Positions 37,288-46,517 of a stretch of DNA of 57,522 nt are shown here, one piece after another (position 1 is the first letter of the stretch; every line of letters begins with the position of its first letter). Made by a program: the position numbers and the translations under genes. The notes under the pieces were generated by a model, which saw only the letters and a program-made list of their open reading frames with translations, was not told the DNA's origin and did no database searches. This DNA comes from Roseovarius sp. TE539. Lineage in GTDB: Bacteria > Pseudomonadota > Alphaproteobacteria > Rhodobacterales > Rhodobacteraceae. The stretch is from the NCBI RefSeq assembly GCF_003298505.1, contig NZ_QNGB01000022.1:1-57522 (forward strand), given 5' to 3'.

Positions 37288-38655
37288 TCAGACCGCTTGC
37301 GCGTGGCGCTCCTCGCGCAGGGCAGAAAGCTCTTCCGCGACGAGGAAAGCGAGTTCCAACGATTGCGAGGCGTTGAGACGCGGATCGCAGGCCGTGTGGT
37401 AGCGATCCGAAAGATCCTCATCGCTGACCGCGCGGACGCCGCCGGTGCATTCGGTCACGTCCTGCCCGGTCATTTCGAAATGCACCCCGCCCGGTATCGT
37501 GCCCTCGGCCTTGTGGACCGCGAAGAACTCGCGCACTTCGCGCAGCACCGCGTCAAAGGGCCGGGTCTTGTAACCCGAGGATGACTTGATCGTGTTGCCG
37601 TGCATCGGATCGCAGACCCAGGTCACGTAGGCACCCTCTTGCTCGACGGTGCGAATGAGCCGGGGCAGATGCTCGCCCACCTTGCCGGCACCGAACCGTG
37701 CGATCAGGGTCAGGCGACCGGACTCGTTTCCGGGGTTGAGAGTGCCCAGAAGGCGCTTGAGGTCGTCGGTCTCCATTGACGGTCCGCATTTCAGCCCGAC
37801 CGGGTTGAGGACACCGCGGGCAAACTCCACATGCGCACCATCGGGCTGACGGGTACGATCCCCGATCCAGATCATGTGCCCGGATCCGGCCAGCCAGTTG
37901 CCCGAGGTCGAGTCCTTGCGAGTGAGGGCCTCCTCGTATTCCAGAAGCAGGGCCTCGTGGCTGGTATAGAAATCGACCGACCGCAGCGTTTCGGCATGGT
38001 CGCTGTCGACGCCGGCGGCCTTCATGAAATCCAGCGTATCGCTGATCCGGGTCGCCATCTCGCGGTATTTCTCGGCCTTTTCGCCATCCGTAAAACCGAG
38101 AGTCCACTGATGGACCTTGTGTACGTCGGCATATCCGCCCGTCGAGAAGGCGCGCAGAAGATTAAGTGTCGCCGCCGCCTGAGTATAGGCTTGCAGCATC
38201 TTTTCGGGGTCGGGCACGCGGGCCGTCTCGGTGAAATCCAGTTCATTGATGATGTCACCGCGATAGCTGGGCAGTTCCAGACCGTCCTGAACCTCCGTCG
38301 GGGCGCTGCGGGGCTTGGCGAATTGCCCGGCCATGCGGCCCACCTTGATGACCGGCACCTTGGCGCCATAGGTCAATACCATCGCCATCTGCAGCATCAC
38401 CTTGAAGGTGTCGCGGATCGCATCGGCACTGAACTGCGCGAAGCTTTCGGCGCAATCGCCACCCTGAAGCAGGAACGCCTCGCCGCGCGCGGCTTCACCC
38501 AGCTGGTCCTTGAGGCGGCGTGCCTCCCCGGCGAAAACCAGAGGCGGATATTGCGACAGTCGCGCTTCCACCGATGCCAGCGCATCCGCGTCCGTATAGT
38601 CCGGCATCTGGACCCGCGGCTTCCGGCGCCAGCCGGACTTCTGCCAATCCGTCAT
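37288..38655 (-). CDS. Class II 3-deoxy-7-phosphoheptulonate synthase
   Basis: A 455-residue plant-type (class II) DAHP synthase, the first shikimate step from phosphoenolpyruvate and erythrose 4-phosphate. [37 protein letters not shown] and [10 protein letters not shown] are diagnostic. [18 protein letters not shown] and [15 protein letters not shown] follow. The start at 38655 has GGAG 7-8 nt upstream. It stands alone; aroQ of the same pathway is about 17 kb away. Confidence 0.96.
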   Translation of the reverse strand: MTDWQKSGWRRKPRVQMPDYTDADALASVEARLSQYPPLVFAGEARRLKDQLGEAARGEAFLLQGGDCAESFAQFSADAIRDTFKVMLQMAMVLTYGAKVPVIKVGRMAGQFAKPRSAPTEVQDGLELPSYRGDIINELDFTETARVPDPEKMLQAYTQAAATLNLLRAFSTGGYADVHKVHQWTLGFTDGEKAEKYREMATRISDTLDFMKAAGVDSDHAETLRSVDFYTSHEALLLEYEEALTRKDSTSGNWLAGSGHMIWIGDRTRQPDGAHVEFARGVLNPVGLKCGPSMETDDLKRLLGTLNPGNESGRLTLIARFGAGKVGEHLPRLIRTVEQEGAYVTWVCDPMHGNTIKSSSGYKTRPFDAVLREVREFFAVHKAEGTIPGGVHFEMTGQDVTECTGGVRAVSDEDLSDRYHTACDPRLNASQSLELAFLVAEELSALREERHAQAV

Positions 38656-38835
38656 CTTGTTTCTCCGAGATTGCGTGTCATTGCGTGTTTCGGACACATC
38701 GTATACTAGAGCCGTGGGCAAGAAACCATACGCATTTGCGAGAAATCAAGCTGAATTGACCCGCGGGCTCTTGTCCTTTCTCTATTGTTCCGTGAAAGTC
38801 CGGATATGCCGCTTATGCCGCACAGGGAGTCGCAA

Positions 38836-39840
38836 ATGGCACAGGGAAATCGGCCGCGCGTGGCCGCGGAAGCCTCGGGCGCTCCGAGCCGATATGTCTT
38901 CGTGCTGCTGGAGAACTTTTCGCTGCTCAGTTTTTCCGCGGCTGTCGAATGCCTGCGGATCGCCAACCGCATGGCCGGCAAGACGCTCTACAGCTGGGCC
39001 GTTGCCGGCGAAGAAGGTGACATGATCACCTGTTCCGCCGGGTCGCGTTTCCAGGCGGACATGGCCCTCGAGGAGCTTGGCCGGGACGATACGGTCCTGA
39101 TCTGCGGCGGCAGTGACATCCAAGGTGCCACCACCAAACGGCTGCTCAACTGGGTGCGGCGCGAAGCGCGGCGCGGGCTGCGAATGGGCGGGCTTTGTAC
39201 CGCGTCCTACGTCCTGGCGCGCGCGGGGCTCCTGGACGGGAAGCGAGCCACCATACACTGGGAAAATCACGACAGCTTCGCCGAGGAGTTCGAGGAGGTC
39301 GAGCTCACCAAGTCGGTGTTCACGCTGGACGGAAACAGGATGACCACGGCCGGCGGCACCTCGTCGATCGACCTGATGCTCAAGCTGATTGCCGACGAGC
39401 ACGGCGAAAAGCTGGCCAATTCGGTAGCCGACCAGTTGATATATTCTTCCATCCGCACCGACCAGGACACTCAACGCCTGAGCGTACCCACCCGAATCGG
39501 GGTGCGCCATCCAAAGCTCAGCCAGGTGATCCAGATGATGGAGAACAACATAGAGGAGCCGATCAGCCCCTCGATACTGGCCAAGGAAGTGGGCATGTCC
39601 ACGCGGCAGCTGGAGCGGCTCTTTCGCCGTTACCTCAGCCGGAGCCCGAAGCGCTACTACATGGAACTGCGGTTGCAAAAGGCGCGCAACCTGCTGATGC
39701 AGACCGACATGACCGTGATCAACGTGGCGCTGGCCTGCGGATTTGCCTCGCCCTCGCATTTCTCCAAGTGTTATCGGGCCCATTACAATACCACGCCCTA
39801 CCGCGAACGTGGCGCCCAGTCGGCGCGGCTGTCGGTCTGA
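38836..39840 (+). CDS. GlxA/GbdR-type AraC-family regulator
   Basis: A 334-residue regulator. The N-terminal approximately 190 residues are a DJ-1/PfpI-like domain (VFVLLENFSLLSFSAAVECLRIAN, MGGLCTASYVLARAGLL with the nucleophile-elbow Cys position). The C-terminal part is an AraC double HTH (SPSILAKEVGMSTRQLERLF, VALACGFASPSHFSKCYRAHY). Relatives such as GbdR, CdhR and ArgR control use of glycine betaine, carnitine or arginine. The target here is unknown. The ATG at 38836 is preceded by GGGAG. It converges with the enolase-superfamily gene, 40 bp apart. Confidence 0.88.
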   Translation: MAQGNRPRVAAEASGAPSRYVFVLLENFSLLSFSAAVECLRIANRMAGKTLYSWAVAGEEGDMITCSAGSRFQADMALEELGRDDTVLICGGSDIQGATTKRLLNWVRREARRGLRMGGLCTASYVLARAGLLDGKRATIHWENHDSFAEEFEEVELTKSVFTLDGNRMTTAGGTSSIDLMLKLIADEHGEKLANSVADQLIYSSIRTDQDTQRLSVPTRIGVRHPKLSQVIQMMENNIEEPISPSILAKEVGMSTRQLERLFRRYLSRSPKRYYMELRLQKARNLLMQTDMTVINVALACGFASPSHFSKCYRAHYNTTPYRERGAQSARLSV

Positions 39841-39880
39841 AGCGCGGGACCGGAAGGCCGGGAGCGGACCTGGCGTTGCC

Positions 39881-41008
39881 CTAGGCGGCAAAATGCCGGT
39901 GCCGCTCGGCCGCGTCCGCCACCACGTCCGCGTCAAGCTCCACCCCGAGCCCGGGCCGGGCGGGAAGGGAAAGTTGCCCCCTTACCGGAGCGAGCTGCGG
40001 TTCACGGACCAGATCGTGGCGCAAGAGTTGCCACATGATCTGGTTGCCGTCGTCGAGATTGGGGATGCAGCGCCCCGCCTCGTGTTCCGCGCATGTGGTG
40101 ATTCCGGAGGTCATGGAGGAATGGATGCACAGCGGCACTCCCGCCGCCTCGGTCACCGCCGCGGCCTTCATAAGCGCGCGCAGCCCACCAAGTTCGCGCG
40201 GGCCGACGGCGATCATGTCCGCCCGGTGGGTGGTGCAGGCGGTGTGCACCTCCGAAAGGGTAAAGACACTCTGGTCCGCGCCGATGGCGATCGGAGCACG
40301 CGCCGCCACATGGGCCAGCGCGGCCTGCGAGGCGGCCGGGGTGGGCTGCTCGATATACTCGATGCCGTAAGGTTTCAGCACGGTCATCATACGCATGGCT
40401 CGGGCCTGGTCCCATGCTTCGTTCGCATCAAGGCGCAGGCGCGTTTCAGGGGCCGCGGCGCGCACGGCCCGCACCGCCGCAAGATCCGCTGCGTCGCCGA
40501 GTCCCACCTTGAGATACAGGATCGGGTGTCCGTCGCGCGCCGCCTGCGCGGCGTCCTCGGCCAGCATGTCGGGCGTATCGCCTTGCAGAAAATGGAAATA
40601 TCCCACCGTGTCGCGCACCTGTCCGCCCAGAAGATCCCGGACCGGCCGGCCGGTGATCCGGCCCTGCAAATCCAGGGCGGCCATTTCCAGCCCCGTGGCC
40701 AGGGTGGCGAAATAGCGCGGCATGTTGGCGCCGAAGGCGCGGAAATACGCCTTTTCGGCGCGCATCAGGCATTGTGTGATGTCGAAAGGGACTTGCCCGA
40801 TCAGATCGCCACCGATCTTTTCGAGCACCCGCTTTTGTGCCTCGGCATCCGGCATTGCGGGGGTTTCACCGATCCCTTGGCGTCCCTCGCTGTCGGTGAT
40901 CCGGATGAGGTTGACCGTGAAGGCCTGCTCCACACCCTGCGACCAGATGTAGGGCCGCCTGAGTGGCAGACGTAGCGGTGTGACCTCGACGGTCGCGATG
41001 GTCGTCAT
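39881..41008 (-). CDS. Enolase-superfamily (mandelate racemase/muconate lactonizing) enzyme
   Basis: A 375-residue TIM-barrel enzyme with a capping domain. The metal ligands are seen in LRLDANEAW, YIEQP and IGADQS. The second-strand Lys is in YLKVG. The partner Lys found on the opposite side in muconate cycloisomerases is missing: that stretch reads IAVGPRELGG. A His in PLCIHSS could act instead. It may be a dehydratase, epimerase or cycloisomerase; the substrate is not decidable. Monocistronic, probably regulated apart from the convergent AraC-type gene. Confidence 0.82.
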   Translation of the reverse strand: MTTIATVEVTPLRLPLRRPYIWSQGVEQAFTVNLIRITDSEGRQGIGETPAMPDAEAQKRVLEKIGGDLIGQVPFDITQCLMRAEKAYFRAFGANMPRYFATLATGLEMAALDLQGRITGRPVRDLLGGQVRDTVGYFHFLQGDTPDMLAEDAAQAARDGHPILYLKVGLGDAADLAAVRAVRAAAPETRLRLDANEAWDQARAMRMMTVLKPYGIEYIEQPTPAASQAALAHVAARAPIAIGADQSVFTLSEVHTACTTHRADMIAVGPRELGGLRALMKAAAVTEAAGVPLCIHSSMTSGITTCAEHEAGRCIPNLDDGNQIMWQLLRHDLVREPQLAPVRGQLSLPARPGLGVELDADVVADAAERHRHFAA

Positions 41009-41101
41009 GATGCTGGCCCCCGATGCCGTGTGCCGGCGCCTCTGCCGACCTTAGCGAAGCGCGGGCCGGGCGCAAGCAGTGGTGCGCGGCCGAGAGGCAT
41101 C

Positions 41102-41806
41102 TCAGGTGTCGGATTTCACCAGGCGCAGGTAAGGGCGCTCGCCGGACCGGATGCCGGGGGCCGCATCGTACCGAAGGAGCGCATCCGCGCGGCCCCTGGC
41201 GGGGCAGGGGCCGGCGGCGGGTGGCGGGCCGGTATCCCGAAGGACCGGTGTTGCCTTGCAGTCGCGGATGTCGAAGCGGACAGGTGCCGCGCCCGGCGGC
41301 GCGGTGGTGATCAGGCAGCCCAGGGCGCGTGACACGTCGCCCATGTCGCTGCGCAGGGGCAACAGGACCATCGTGCCCGTTGCAGCCGCCCGGCCCCGAC
41401 CGTCGCCGCGCAACACCAGATCAAGCCGAAGGGTGGCCGGCTGATCGAACAGCCGCACCAGCCCGTCGGCCAGCCGGTCCCGGCCGGCGGGGGCGATGAA
41501 GGCGCTGAGAGGCAGGCCCCGCACCTCCATGCCCATCAGCTCGGTCAGGTGCATCCCGGCAATCCGCAGCCTGGCATGACCGGGCGCGATCCGTTCGGCG
41601 ATGAAGGCGTTTGACAGAAGCGCCCCGATCCGTCGCGGATCGACGTCCGAGCGGCGCGGAACCTGCGCCCCGTCGCACATCCCTGCCCAGTACCCAACGA
41701 GGGCCGACAGGGCGCTGTCCCGGCCGGTCGGGGCCACTGCCGCCCCCGACCGGAATCCGAGGACATTTCCGTGGTCTGGCGTCTTGCATGAATCGTCCGA
41801 CATCAT
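41102..41806 (-). CDS. PAS_5 (PF07310)-family protein
   Basis: A 234-residue protein. LSALVGYWAGMCDGAQVPRRSDVDPRRIGALLSNAFIAERI is the opening of the alphaproteobacterial PAS_5 family (core begins near residue 30), with ARLRIAGMHLTELMGMEVRGLP next. Signal or ligand unknown; no output domain follows. GGGAGG precedes two adjacent ATGs, 41806 and 41803. It diverges from yicC; the 257 bp between (41807-42063) shows no gene. Confidence 0.8.
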   Translation of the reverse strand: MMSDDSCKTPDHGNVLGFRSGAAVAPTGRDSALSALVGYWAGMCDGAQVPRRSDVDPRRIGALLSNAFIAERIAPGHARLRIAGMHLTELMGMEVRGLPLSAFIAPAGRDRLADGLVRLFDQPATLRLDLVLRGDGRGRAAATGTMVLLPLRSDMGDVSRALGCLITTAPPGAAPVRFDIRDCKATPVLRDTGPPPAAGPCPARGRADALLRYDAAPGIRSGERPYLRLVKSDT

Positions 41807-42063
41807 CGTGCCTCCCTTTGCATGAACGCCCGTGACCGGGCTGCGTGTCCCTGCGGCGCTACACCCTGGTTTCCCGCGATGCGGTGGAAGCCCGAAGCCG
41901 GACGCGCAGGGCGCCGGGAGCAGACTGCCACATTTGTCGTCGGTTTTGTCTAAAATCCGCAGCAACTGGTTAACCCGTCCTGCAGTGTGCCGGCGTGCTG
42001 GCGGTGCTTGCCAGCCCGGGTTGCAGCGCGTAGGACGGATCCCGGACAAGCCGGGAGGACAGG

Positions 42064-42966
42064 GTGCTCAGGTCGATGACGGGTTTTGCCTCGGGGCGCG
42101 GTGCGCACGAGGGCCGGGGCTGGAGCTGGGAGCTGCGCAGCGTCAACGGCCGCGGGCTGGAACTGCGGCTGCGCCTGCCGGACTGGATCGAGGGATTGGA
42201 AGCCGGGCTCAGGGAGCTTCTGGGCAAGACGCTGGTGCGTGGCAATGTCACGCTCTCTTTGCGGATGCAGGCCGGCGAAGAGACCGGGCGGCTGACCCTG
42301 AACGAGGCGCAGCTGGAAAGGGTGCTCTCTGCGATGGCGTCAGTCGAGGCCCGCGCGATGGAGCGCGGCCTGTCGCTGGCCCCGGCGCGTCCGGGTGACA
42401 TTCTGGCGCAGCGTGGAGTGCTGGAGCCGGAAAGCGAGGCGGGCACCGCGCCGGCAGGGACCGCCGTGCTGCGTGATGCGTTGCTGGCCGATGCCGAGAA
42501 CCTGATCGCCGACCATGACCGGATGCGCGCCGCCGAGGGTGCCGTTCTCGAGACTGTCCTGAACGGCCATCTGGACGAGATCGCGCGCCTGACAGACGCC
42601 GCCCGGGATGCTGCCGAGGCGCGGCGGCCGGAGGCCGAGTCGGCGTTCCGGGCCGCCCTGGAGCGGGTGATGTCGAATGCCGAAGGGGCCGACGCCGCGC
42701 GGGTTGCACAGGAACTGGCGCTGTTGGCCGTGAAAGCCGACGTCACCGAGGAAATCGACCGGCTGCGCGCCCATGTGACCGCGGCGCGCGAGCTGCTGGC
42801 ACAGGGATCTCCGATCGGGCGCAAGCTGGATTTTCTGGCACAGGAGTTCAACCGCGAAGCGAATACCCTGTGTTCCAAGGCGCAATCGGCGCCGCTTACG
42901 GGCATCGGCCTGGAGCTCAAGGCGATGATCGAGCAGATGCGCGAACAGGTGCAGAATGTGGAATGA
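42064..42966 (+). CDS. yicC: YicC/YloC-family endoribonuclease
   Basis: A 300-residue protein. SMTGFASG opens the YicC N-domain, WELRSVNGRGLEL follows, and DVTEEIDRLRAHV with GRKLDFLAQEFNREANTLCSK are the C-terminal (DUF1732) hallmarks. Family members are ribonucleases. It begins with GTG (42064), with GGAGG 6 nt upstream, giving the LRSMTGF start expected from homologs. gmk follows 54 bp later, the usual pairing. Confidence 0.92.
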   Translation: MLRSMTGFASGRGAHEGRGWSWELRSVNGRGLELRLRLPDWIEGLEAGLRELLGKTLVRGNVTLSLRMQAGEETGRLTLNEAQLERVLSAMASVEARAMERGLSLAPARPGDILAQRGVLEPESEAGTAPAGTAVLRDALLADAENLIADHDRMRAAEGAVLETVLNGHLDEIARLTDAARDAAEARRPEAESAFRAALERVMSNAEGADAARVAQELALLAVKADVTEEIDRLRAHVTAARELLAQGSPIGRKLDFLAQEFNREANTLCSKAQSAPLTGIGLELKAMIEQMREQVQNVE

Positions 42967-43020
42967 CGGCCAGGGGACCGGATGTGAGTATTTCGGGAAA
43001 GATGAAGGACAGTTGCAGGC

Positions 43021-43662
43021 ATGACTGATCGGCGGGGACTACTGATCATACTCTCGTCACCGTCGGGGGCCGGCAAATCCACCCTGTCGCGACGTCTGCG
43101 GGACTGGGATCCGACGATCACCTTCTCGGTCTCGGCCACGACGCGCGCACCACGCGACGGGGAGGTCGATGGCCGCGAGTATCATTTCATGGACGAGGCG
43201 CGGTTCAAGGCCGAGGTCAAGGCCGGCGGGATGCTGGAGCACGCGCATGTCTTCGGCAATTTCTACGGCTCGCCGCGCGGGCCGGTGGAACGGTCGATCC
43301 TGGACGGGGCGGACGTTCTCTTCGATGTCGACTGGCAGGGGGCTCAGCAGATCCGCAATTCGCCGCTGAAGGACAGTGTCCTGTCGATCTTCCTGCTGCC
43401 GCCGTCGATCCCGGAGCTGCGCCGGCGGCTGGAGGGCCGCGGGCAGGACAGCCCCGAGGTGATCGCGCGGCGGATGCAGAAGAGCTGGGACGAGATAAGC
43501 CACTGGGATGCATATGATTACGTGCTGATCAACGACGATCTCGACGCCACGGAGTCGCGCCTGACGACGATCATCACCGCCGAGCGCCTGCGCCGGAGCC
43601 GCCAGCCGCAACTGGTCGATCACGTGCGCAGGCTGCAAACCGAATTCGAGGAGAAGACATGA
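43021..43662 (+). CDS. gmk: Guanylate kinase
   Basis: A 213-residue kinase converting GMP to GDP. P-loop [31 protein letters not shown] for GMP binding, and [11 protein letters not shown]. Normal length. Follows yicC; its stop overlaps the next start by 4 bp. Confidence 0.97.
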   Translation: MTDRRGLLIILSSPSGAGKSTLSRRLRDWDPTITFSVSATTRAPRDGEVDGREYHFMDEARFKAEVKAGGMLEHAHVFGNFYGSPRGPVERSILDGADVLFDVDWQGAQQIRNSPLKDSVLSIFLLPPSIPELRRRLEGRGQDSPEVIARRMQKSWDEISHWDAYDYVLINDDLDATESRLTTIITAERLRRSRQPQLVDHVRRLQTEFEEKT

Positions 43663-44186
43663 CGATTTATGCGCTGGACGGCCATGCCCCGGTTCTGCCC
43701 GAAGACGCTGATTTCTGGATCGCCCCCGATGCCAACCTGATTGGTCGGGTGATCGTGGAAAGTGCCGTTTCGGTCTGGTTCGGCAGTACCCTGCGGGGGG
43801 ACAATGAACCCATCACCCTGGGCACGGGAACGAACGTACAGGAAAACACCGTGATGCATACCGACATGGGGTATCCCCTGGCGATCGGGGCGGGTTGCAC
43901 GGTCGGGCACAAGGCGATGCTGCACGGTTGCACCCTGGAGGACAACGTTCTGATCGGGATGGGCGCGACGATCCTCAACGGCGCGCATATCGGTCGCAAC
44001 AGCCTGGTCGGCGCGGGAGCACTTGTCACCGAAGGCAAGGAAATCCCGGAAGGCTCGCTTGTCATGGGGGTGCCGGGCAAGGTGGTGCGCCGGCTTGACG
44101 ACGAGGCGATCGAGGGCCTGAGGGCCAGCGCGCTGCATTACCAGCAGAACATGCGCCGGTTCCGGGACGGGCTGGTTGCGCTGTGA
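43659..44186 (+). CDS. Gamma-carbonic-anhydrase-like hexapeptide protein
   Basis: A 175-residue left-handed beta-helix protein of the YrdA/PaaY group. The hexapeptide repeats and metal His positions appear in [15 protein letters not shown] and [45 protein letters not shown] closes the helix (in two parts about residues 113-142). It may hydrate CO2 or be a structural or acyltransferase-like relative. Translationally coupled to gmk. Confidence 0.88.
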   Translation: MTIYALDGHAPVLPEDADFWIAPDANLIGRVIVESAVSVWFGSTLRGDNEPITLGTGTNVQENTVMHTDMGYPLAIGAGCTVGHKAMLHGCTLEDNVLIGMGATILNGAHIGRNSLVGAGALVTEGKEIPEGSLVMGVPGKVVRRLDDEAIEGLRASALHYQQNMRRFRDGLVAL

Positions 44187-44218
44187 TCCCGTTGCCGGGG
44201 CCGCGCGGTGGATGACGA

Positions 44219-45274
44219 ATGACGGATGAAACGATCCGGACCTTGCTTCAGGGCCTGCCGCTTCCGGCGTTGCTGATCGGGCAGGACGAGCGCATCATCG
44301 GGGCCAACGAGGGGGCCGGGGCGCTTCTGGGACGCGCCATCGTGGGGCGCCACTTCATCACCGCACTGCGCCAGCCGACGGTCCTTGATGCGGTCGAGGC
44401 CTGCCTGCGGGACCGTCAGAAGCGGGAGACCCGATACCTGTCCAATGACGGCGCGCAGGACACGACATTCGATGTTTCCGTCGCCCATGTCACCCTTGGC
44501 GGGGCGGGGCATGGCGGCGCGCTGGTCTGCTTCGAGGATGTGACGCATCTGGAACAGGTCAGCCAGATGCGGCGGGACTTCGTTGCCAACGTGAGTCACG
44601 AGCTGCGCACCCCGCTCACCGCGCTGCTCGGGTTCATCGAAACACTGCGCGGGCCGGCGCGCGAGGATGCCGCCGCCCGCGACCGTTTCCTGGCCACGAT
44701 GATGGTGGAGGCGACCCGCATGGAGCGGCTGGTGCGCGATCTGCTCTCGCTGAGCCGGGTGGAAAGCCAGGAACGCGTCCGGCCGACGGAACGGGTTGAC
44801 CTGAACGACCTTCTTGGATCTGTCAGGGATGCGCTGGCACCGGTGGCGCGGGACGCGGATGTTACACTGGTGCTGGAGCTGCCCGACGGGATACTGCCGG
44901 TGCCGGCAGACGCAGATCAGCTCAGGCAGGTCTTCACCAACCTGATCGAGAACGCGATCAAATATGGCGGTTCGGGCAAGAGCGTTCACGTTCGCGCCCG
45001 CTCCTCCGGCCACGAACCGGGTCTTCGCGGACCGGCGGCCATCGTCACGGTGCGCGACGAGGGGCCGGGGATCGAGGAAGTGCATATCCCCCGTCTGACC
45101 GAGCGATTCTATCGCGTCGACCCCCATCGCTCCCGCGAGATGGGCGGAACCGGCCTGGGCCTGGCGATCGTGAAACATATCATCAACCGCCATCGCGGGC
45201 GTTTCCGCATCGCCAGCAGCGTTGGAAAGGGAAGCGAATTCAAGGTCATACTTCCGATGGGATCCCAAAGCTGA
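44219..45274 (+). CDS. phoR: Phosphate-regulon sensor kinase PhoR, soluble form
   Basis: A 351-residue histidine kinase. An N-terminal PAS domain (about 5-110) is followed by the H box FVANVSHELRTPLTALLGF, an N box NLIENAIKYGG, DEGPGIE and GTGLGLAIVKHI. No membrane segment is seen, so it must sense phosphate through PstSCAB/PhoU. It precedes the Pho box and the pst genes; its partner phoB is the last gene of the cluster. Confidence 0.92.
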   Translation: MTDETIRTLLQGLPLPALLIGQDERIIGANEGAGALLGRAIVGRHFITALRQPTVLDAVEACLRDRQKRETRYLSNDGAQDTTFDVSVAHVTLGGAGHGGALVCFEDVTHLEQVSQMRRDFVANVSHELRTPLTALLGFIETLRGPAREDAAARDRFLATMMVEATRMERLVRDLLSLSRVESQERVRPTERVDLNDLLGSVRDALAPVARDADVTLVLELPDGILPVPADADQLRQVFTNLIENAIKYGGSGKSVHVRARSSGHEPGLRGPAAIVTVRDEGPGIEEVHIPRLTERFYRVDPHRSREMGGTGLGLAIVKHIINRHRGRFRIASSVGKGSEFKVILPMGSQS

Positions 45275-45312
45275 GCCTTGATGCACCAACCCGCGGGCGA
45301 TGAAATCATCGT

Positions 45313-45341
45313 CTGTCATAAAAGCGTTACAAAAACGTAAC
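45313..45341 (+). promoter_or_regulatory. Pho box before pstS (PhoB-binding site)
   Basis: Three heptamers at 11-bp steps: CTGTCAT (45313-45319), GCGTTAC (45324-45330) and ACGTAAC (45335-45341), each separated by AAAA. The first is the exact PhoB consensus and the spacing is canonical. The position, 84 bp before pstS, is right for the phosphate-starvation promoter of pstSCAB-phoU-phoB. Confidence 0.85.
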
Positions 45342-45424
45342 AAAAGCTTTGCCGTGGCCGAATAGCACCCGCCATGAGGTCATCACATCGCGGTGACCGG
45401 AACACATGAAATCAGGAGCTATCC

Positions 45425-46405
45425 ATGTCCTTTGCAAGAATGTCCGTTTCTGCTGCGGCCATCATTGCCGTGTCGGCAACCGCCGCCGCGGCACGTGACC
45501 AGATCCGCATCGTCGGTTCATCCACCGTTTTCCCCTTCGCGACAGCCGTGGCCGAACAGTTCGGCAAATCCACGGAATTCCCCACACCCGTCGTTGAATC
45601 GACCGGGTCGGGCGGTGGCCTGAAACTGTTCTGTGCCGGTGTTGGCGCCGAGCATCCCGACATCACCAACGCCTCGCGCCGCGTGAAGATGAAGGAAGTC
45701 AAGACCTGCGCCGAGAACGGTGTGGACTTCACCGAGGTCGTCGCCGGCTATGACGGTATCGTCGTTGCCAACGCCGATTCGGGTCCGGACTACGAACTGA
45801 GCCGCGCGCAGATCTGGGAAGCCCTGGCCGCGAACGGCCCCAAGCCGACCACCTGGGACGAGATCGACCCTGCCCTGCCCGCCGAGGAAATCGAGGTGCT
45901 GGGCCCCCCGCCGACATCCGGTACCCGTGATGCTTTCGAAGAGCTGGTGATGGAAAAGGGCTGTGAAGAGGCCGGCGGTGAAGACTGCGAAGAGGCCGGC
46001 ATGGAAATCCGCGAAGACGGCGCCTTCGTCGAGGCCGGCGAGAACGACAACCTGATCGTCTCCAAGCTGGAAGCCAACGACCGGGCGCTCGGCATCTTCG
46101 GGTTCTCGTTCCTCGACCAGAATCAGGATGCCATCAAGGGCGCCGTGATCGATGGCGTCGAGCCGACCTTCGACAACATCGCGTCGGGTGAGTACCCGGT
46201 CTCGCGCTCGATGTTCTTCTACATTAAGCACGCGCATGTCGGCGTCATCCCGGGCGTGATCGAATACGCACAGGAATTCGTCAGCGCGAACGGCCCCGAC
46301 GGCTACCTGCCCGAGCTGGGCCTGATCCCGGTCGGCGATGACCTGATGGCGTCGAACAAGGACGCGGTGGAGAACCTCCCGGCCCTGACGGTCGACAACT
46401 ACTGA
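45425..46405 (+). CDS. pstS: Periplasmic phosphate-binding protein PstS
   Basis: A 326-residue exported binding protein. The signal ends near VSATAAAARD. IRIVGSSTVFPFATAVAEQF, ESTGSGGGLKLFCAGVG and DITNASRRVK provide phosphate-binding loops, and PPPTSGTRDAFEE is typical. Delivers Pi to PstCA. Acidic, as usual for marine members. A Pho box precedes it and a hairpin follows. Confidence 0.96.
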   Translation: MSFARMSVSAAAIIAVSATAAAARDQIRIVGSSTVFPFATAVAEQFGKSTEFPTPVVESTGSGGGLKLFCAGVGAEHPDITNASRRVKMKEVKTCAENGVDFTEVVAGYDGIVVANADSGPDYELSRAQIWEALAANGPKPTTWDEIDPALPAEEIEVLGPPPTSGTRDAFEELVMEKGCEEAGGEDCEEAGMEIREDGAFVEAGENDNLIVSKLEANDRALGIFGFSFLDQNQDAIKGAVIDGVEPTFDNIASGEYPVSRSMFFYIKHAHVGVIPGVIEYAQEFVSANGPDGYLPELGLIPVGDDLMASNKDAVENLPALTVDNY

Positions 46406-46442
46406 CAGGCTTCGCAAAAGCGATCCCTGACGACACGCCGGG

Positions 46443-46459
46443 GGCGGCATCCTGCCGCC
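46443..46459 (+). terminator. Intercistronic hairpin after pstS
   Basis: GGCGGCA-TCC-TGCCGCC forms a 7-bp stem 37 bp beyond pstS. No T run. It may protect or partly terminate the message so PstS exceeds PstCAB. Confidence 0.5.
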
Positions 46460-46517
46460 TCCGGCACCTTCCGGCCGACTGAATGTCGGGGCCGCCTGCC
46501 TTCGGAGCCGTTTCAAG

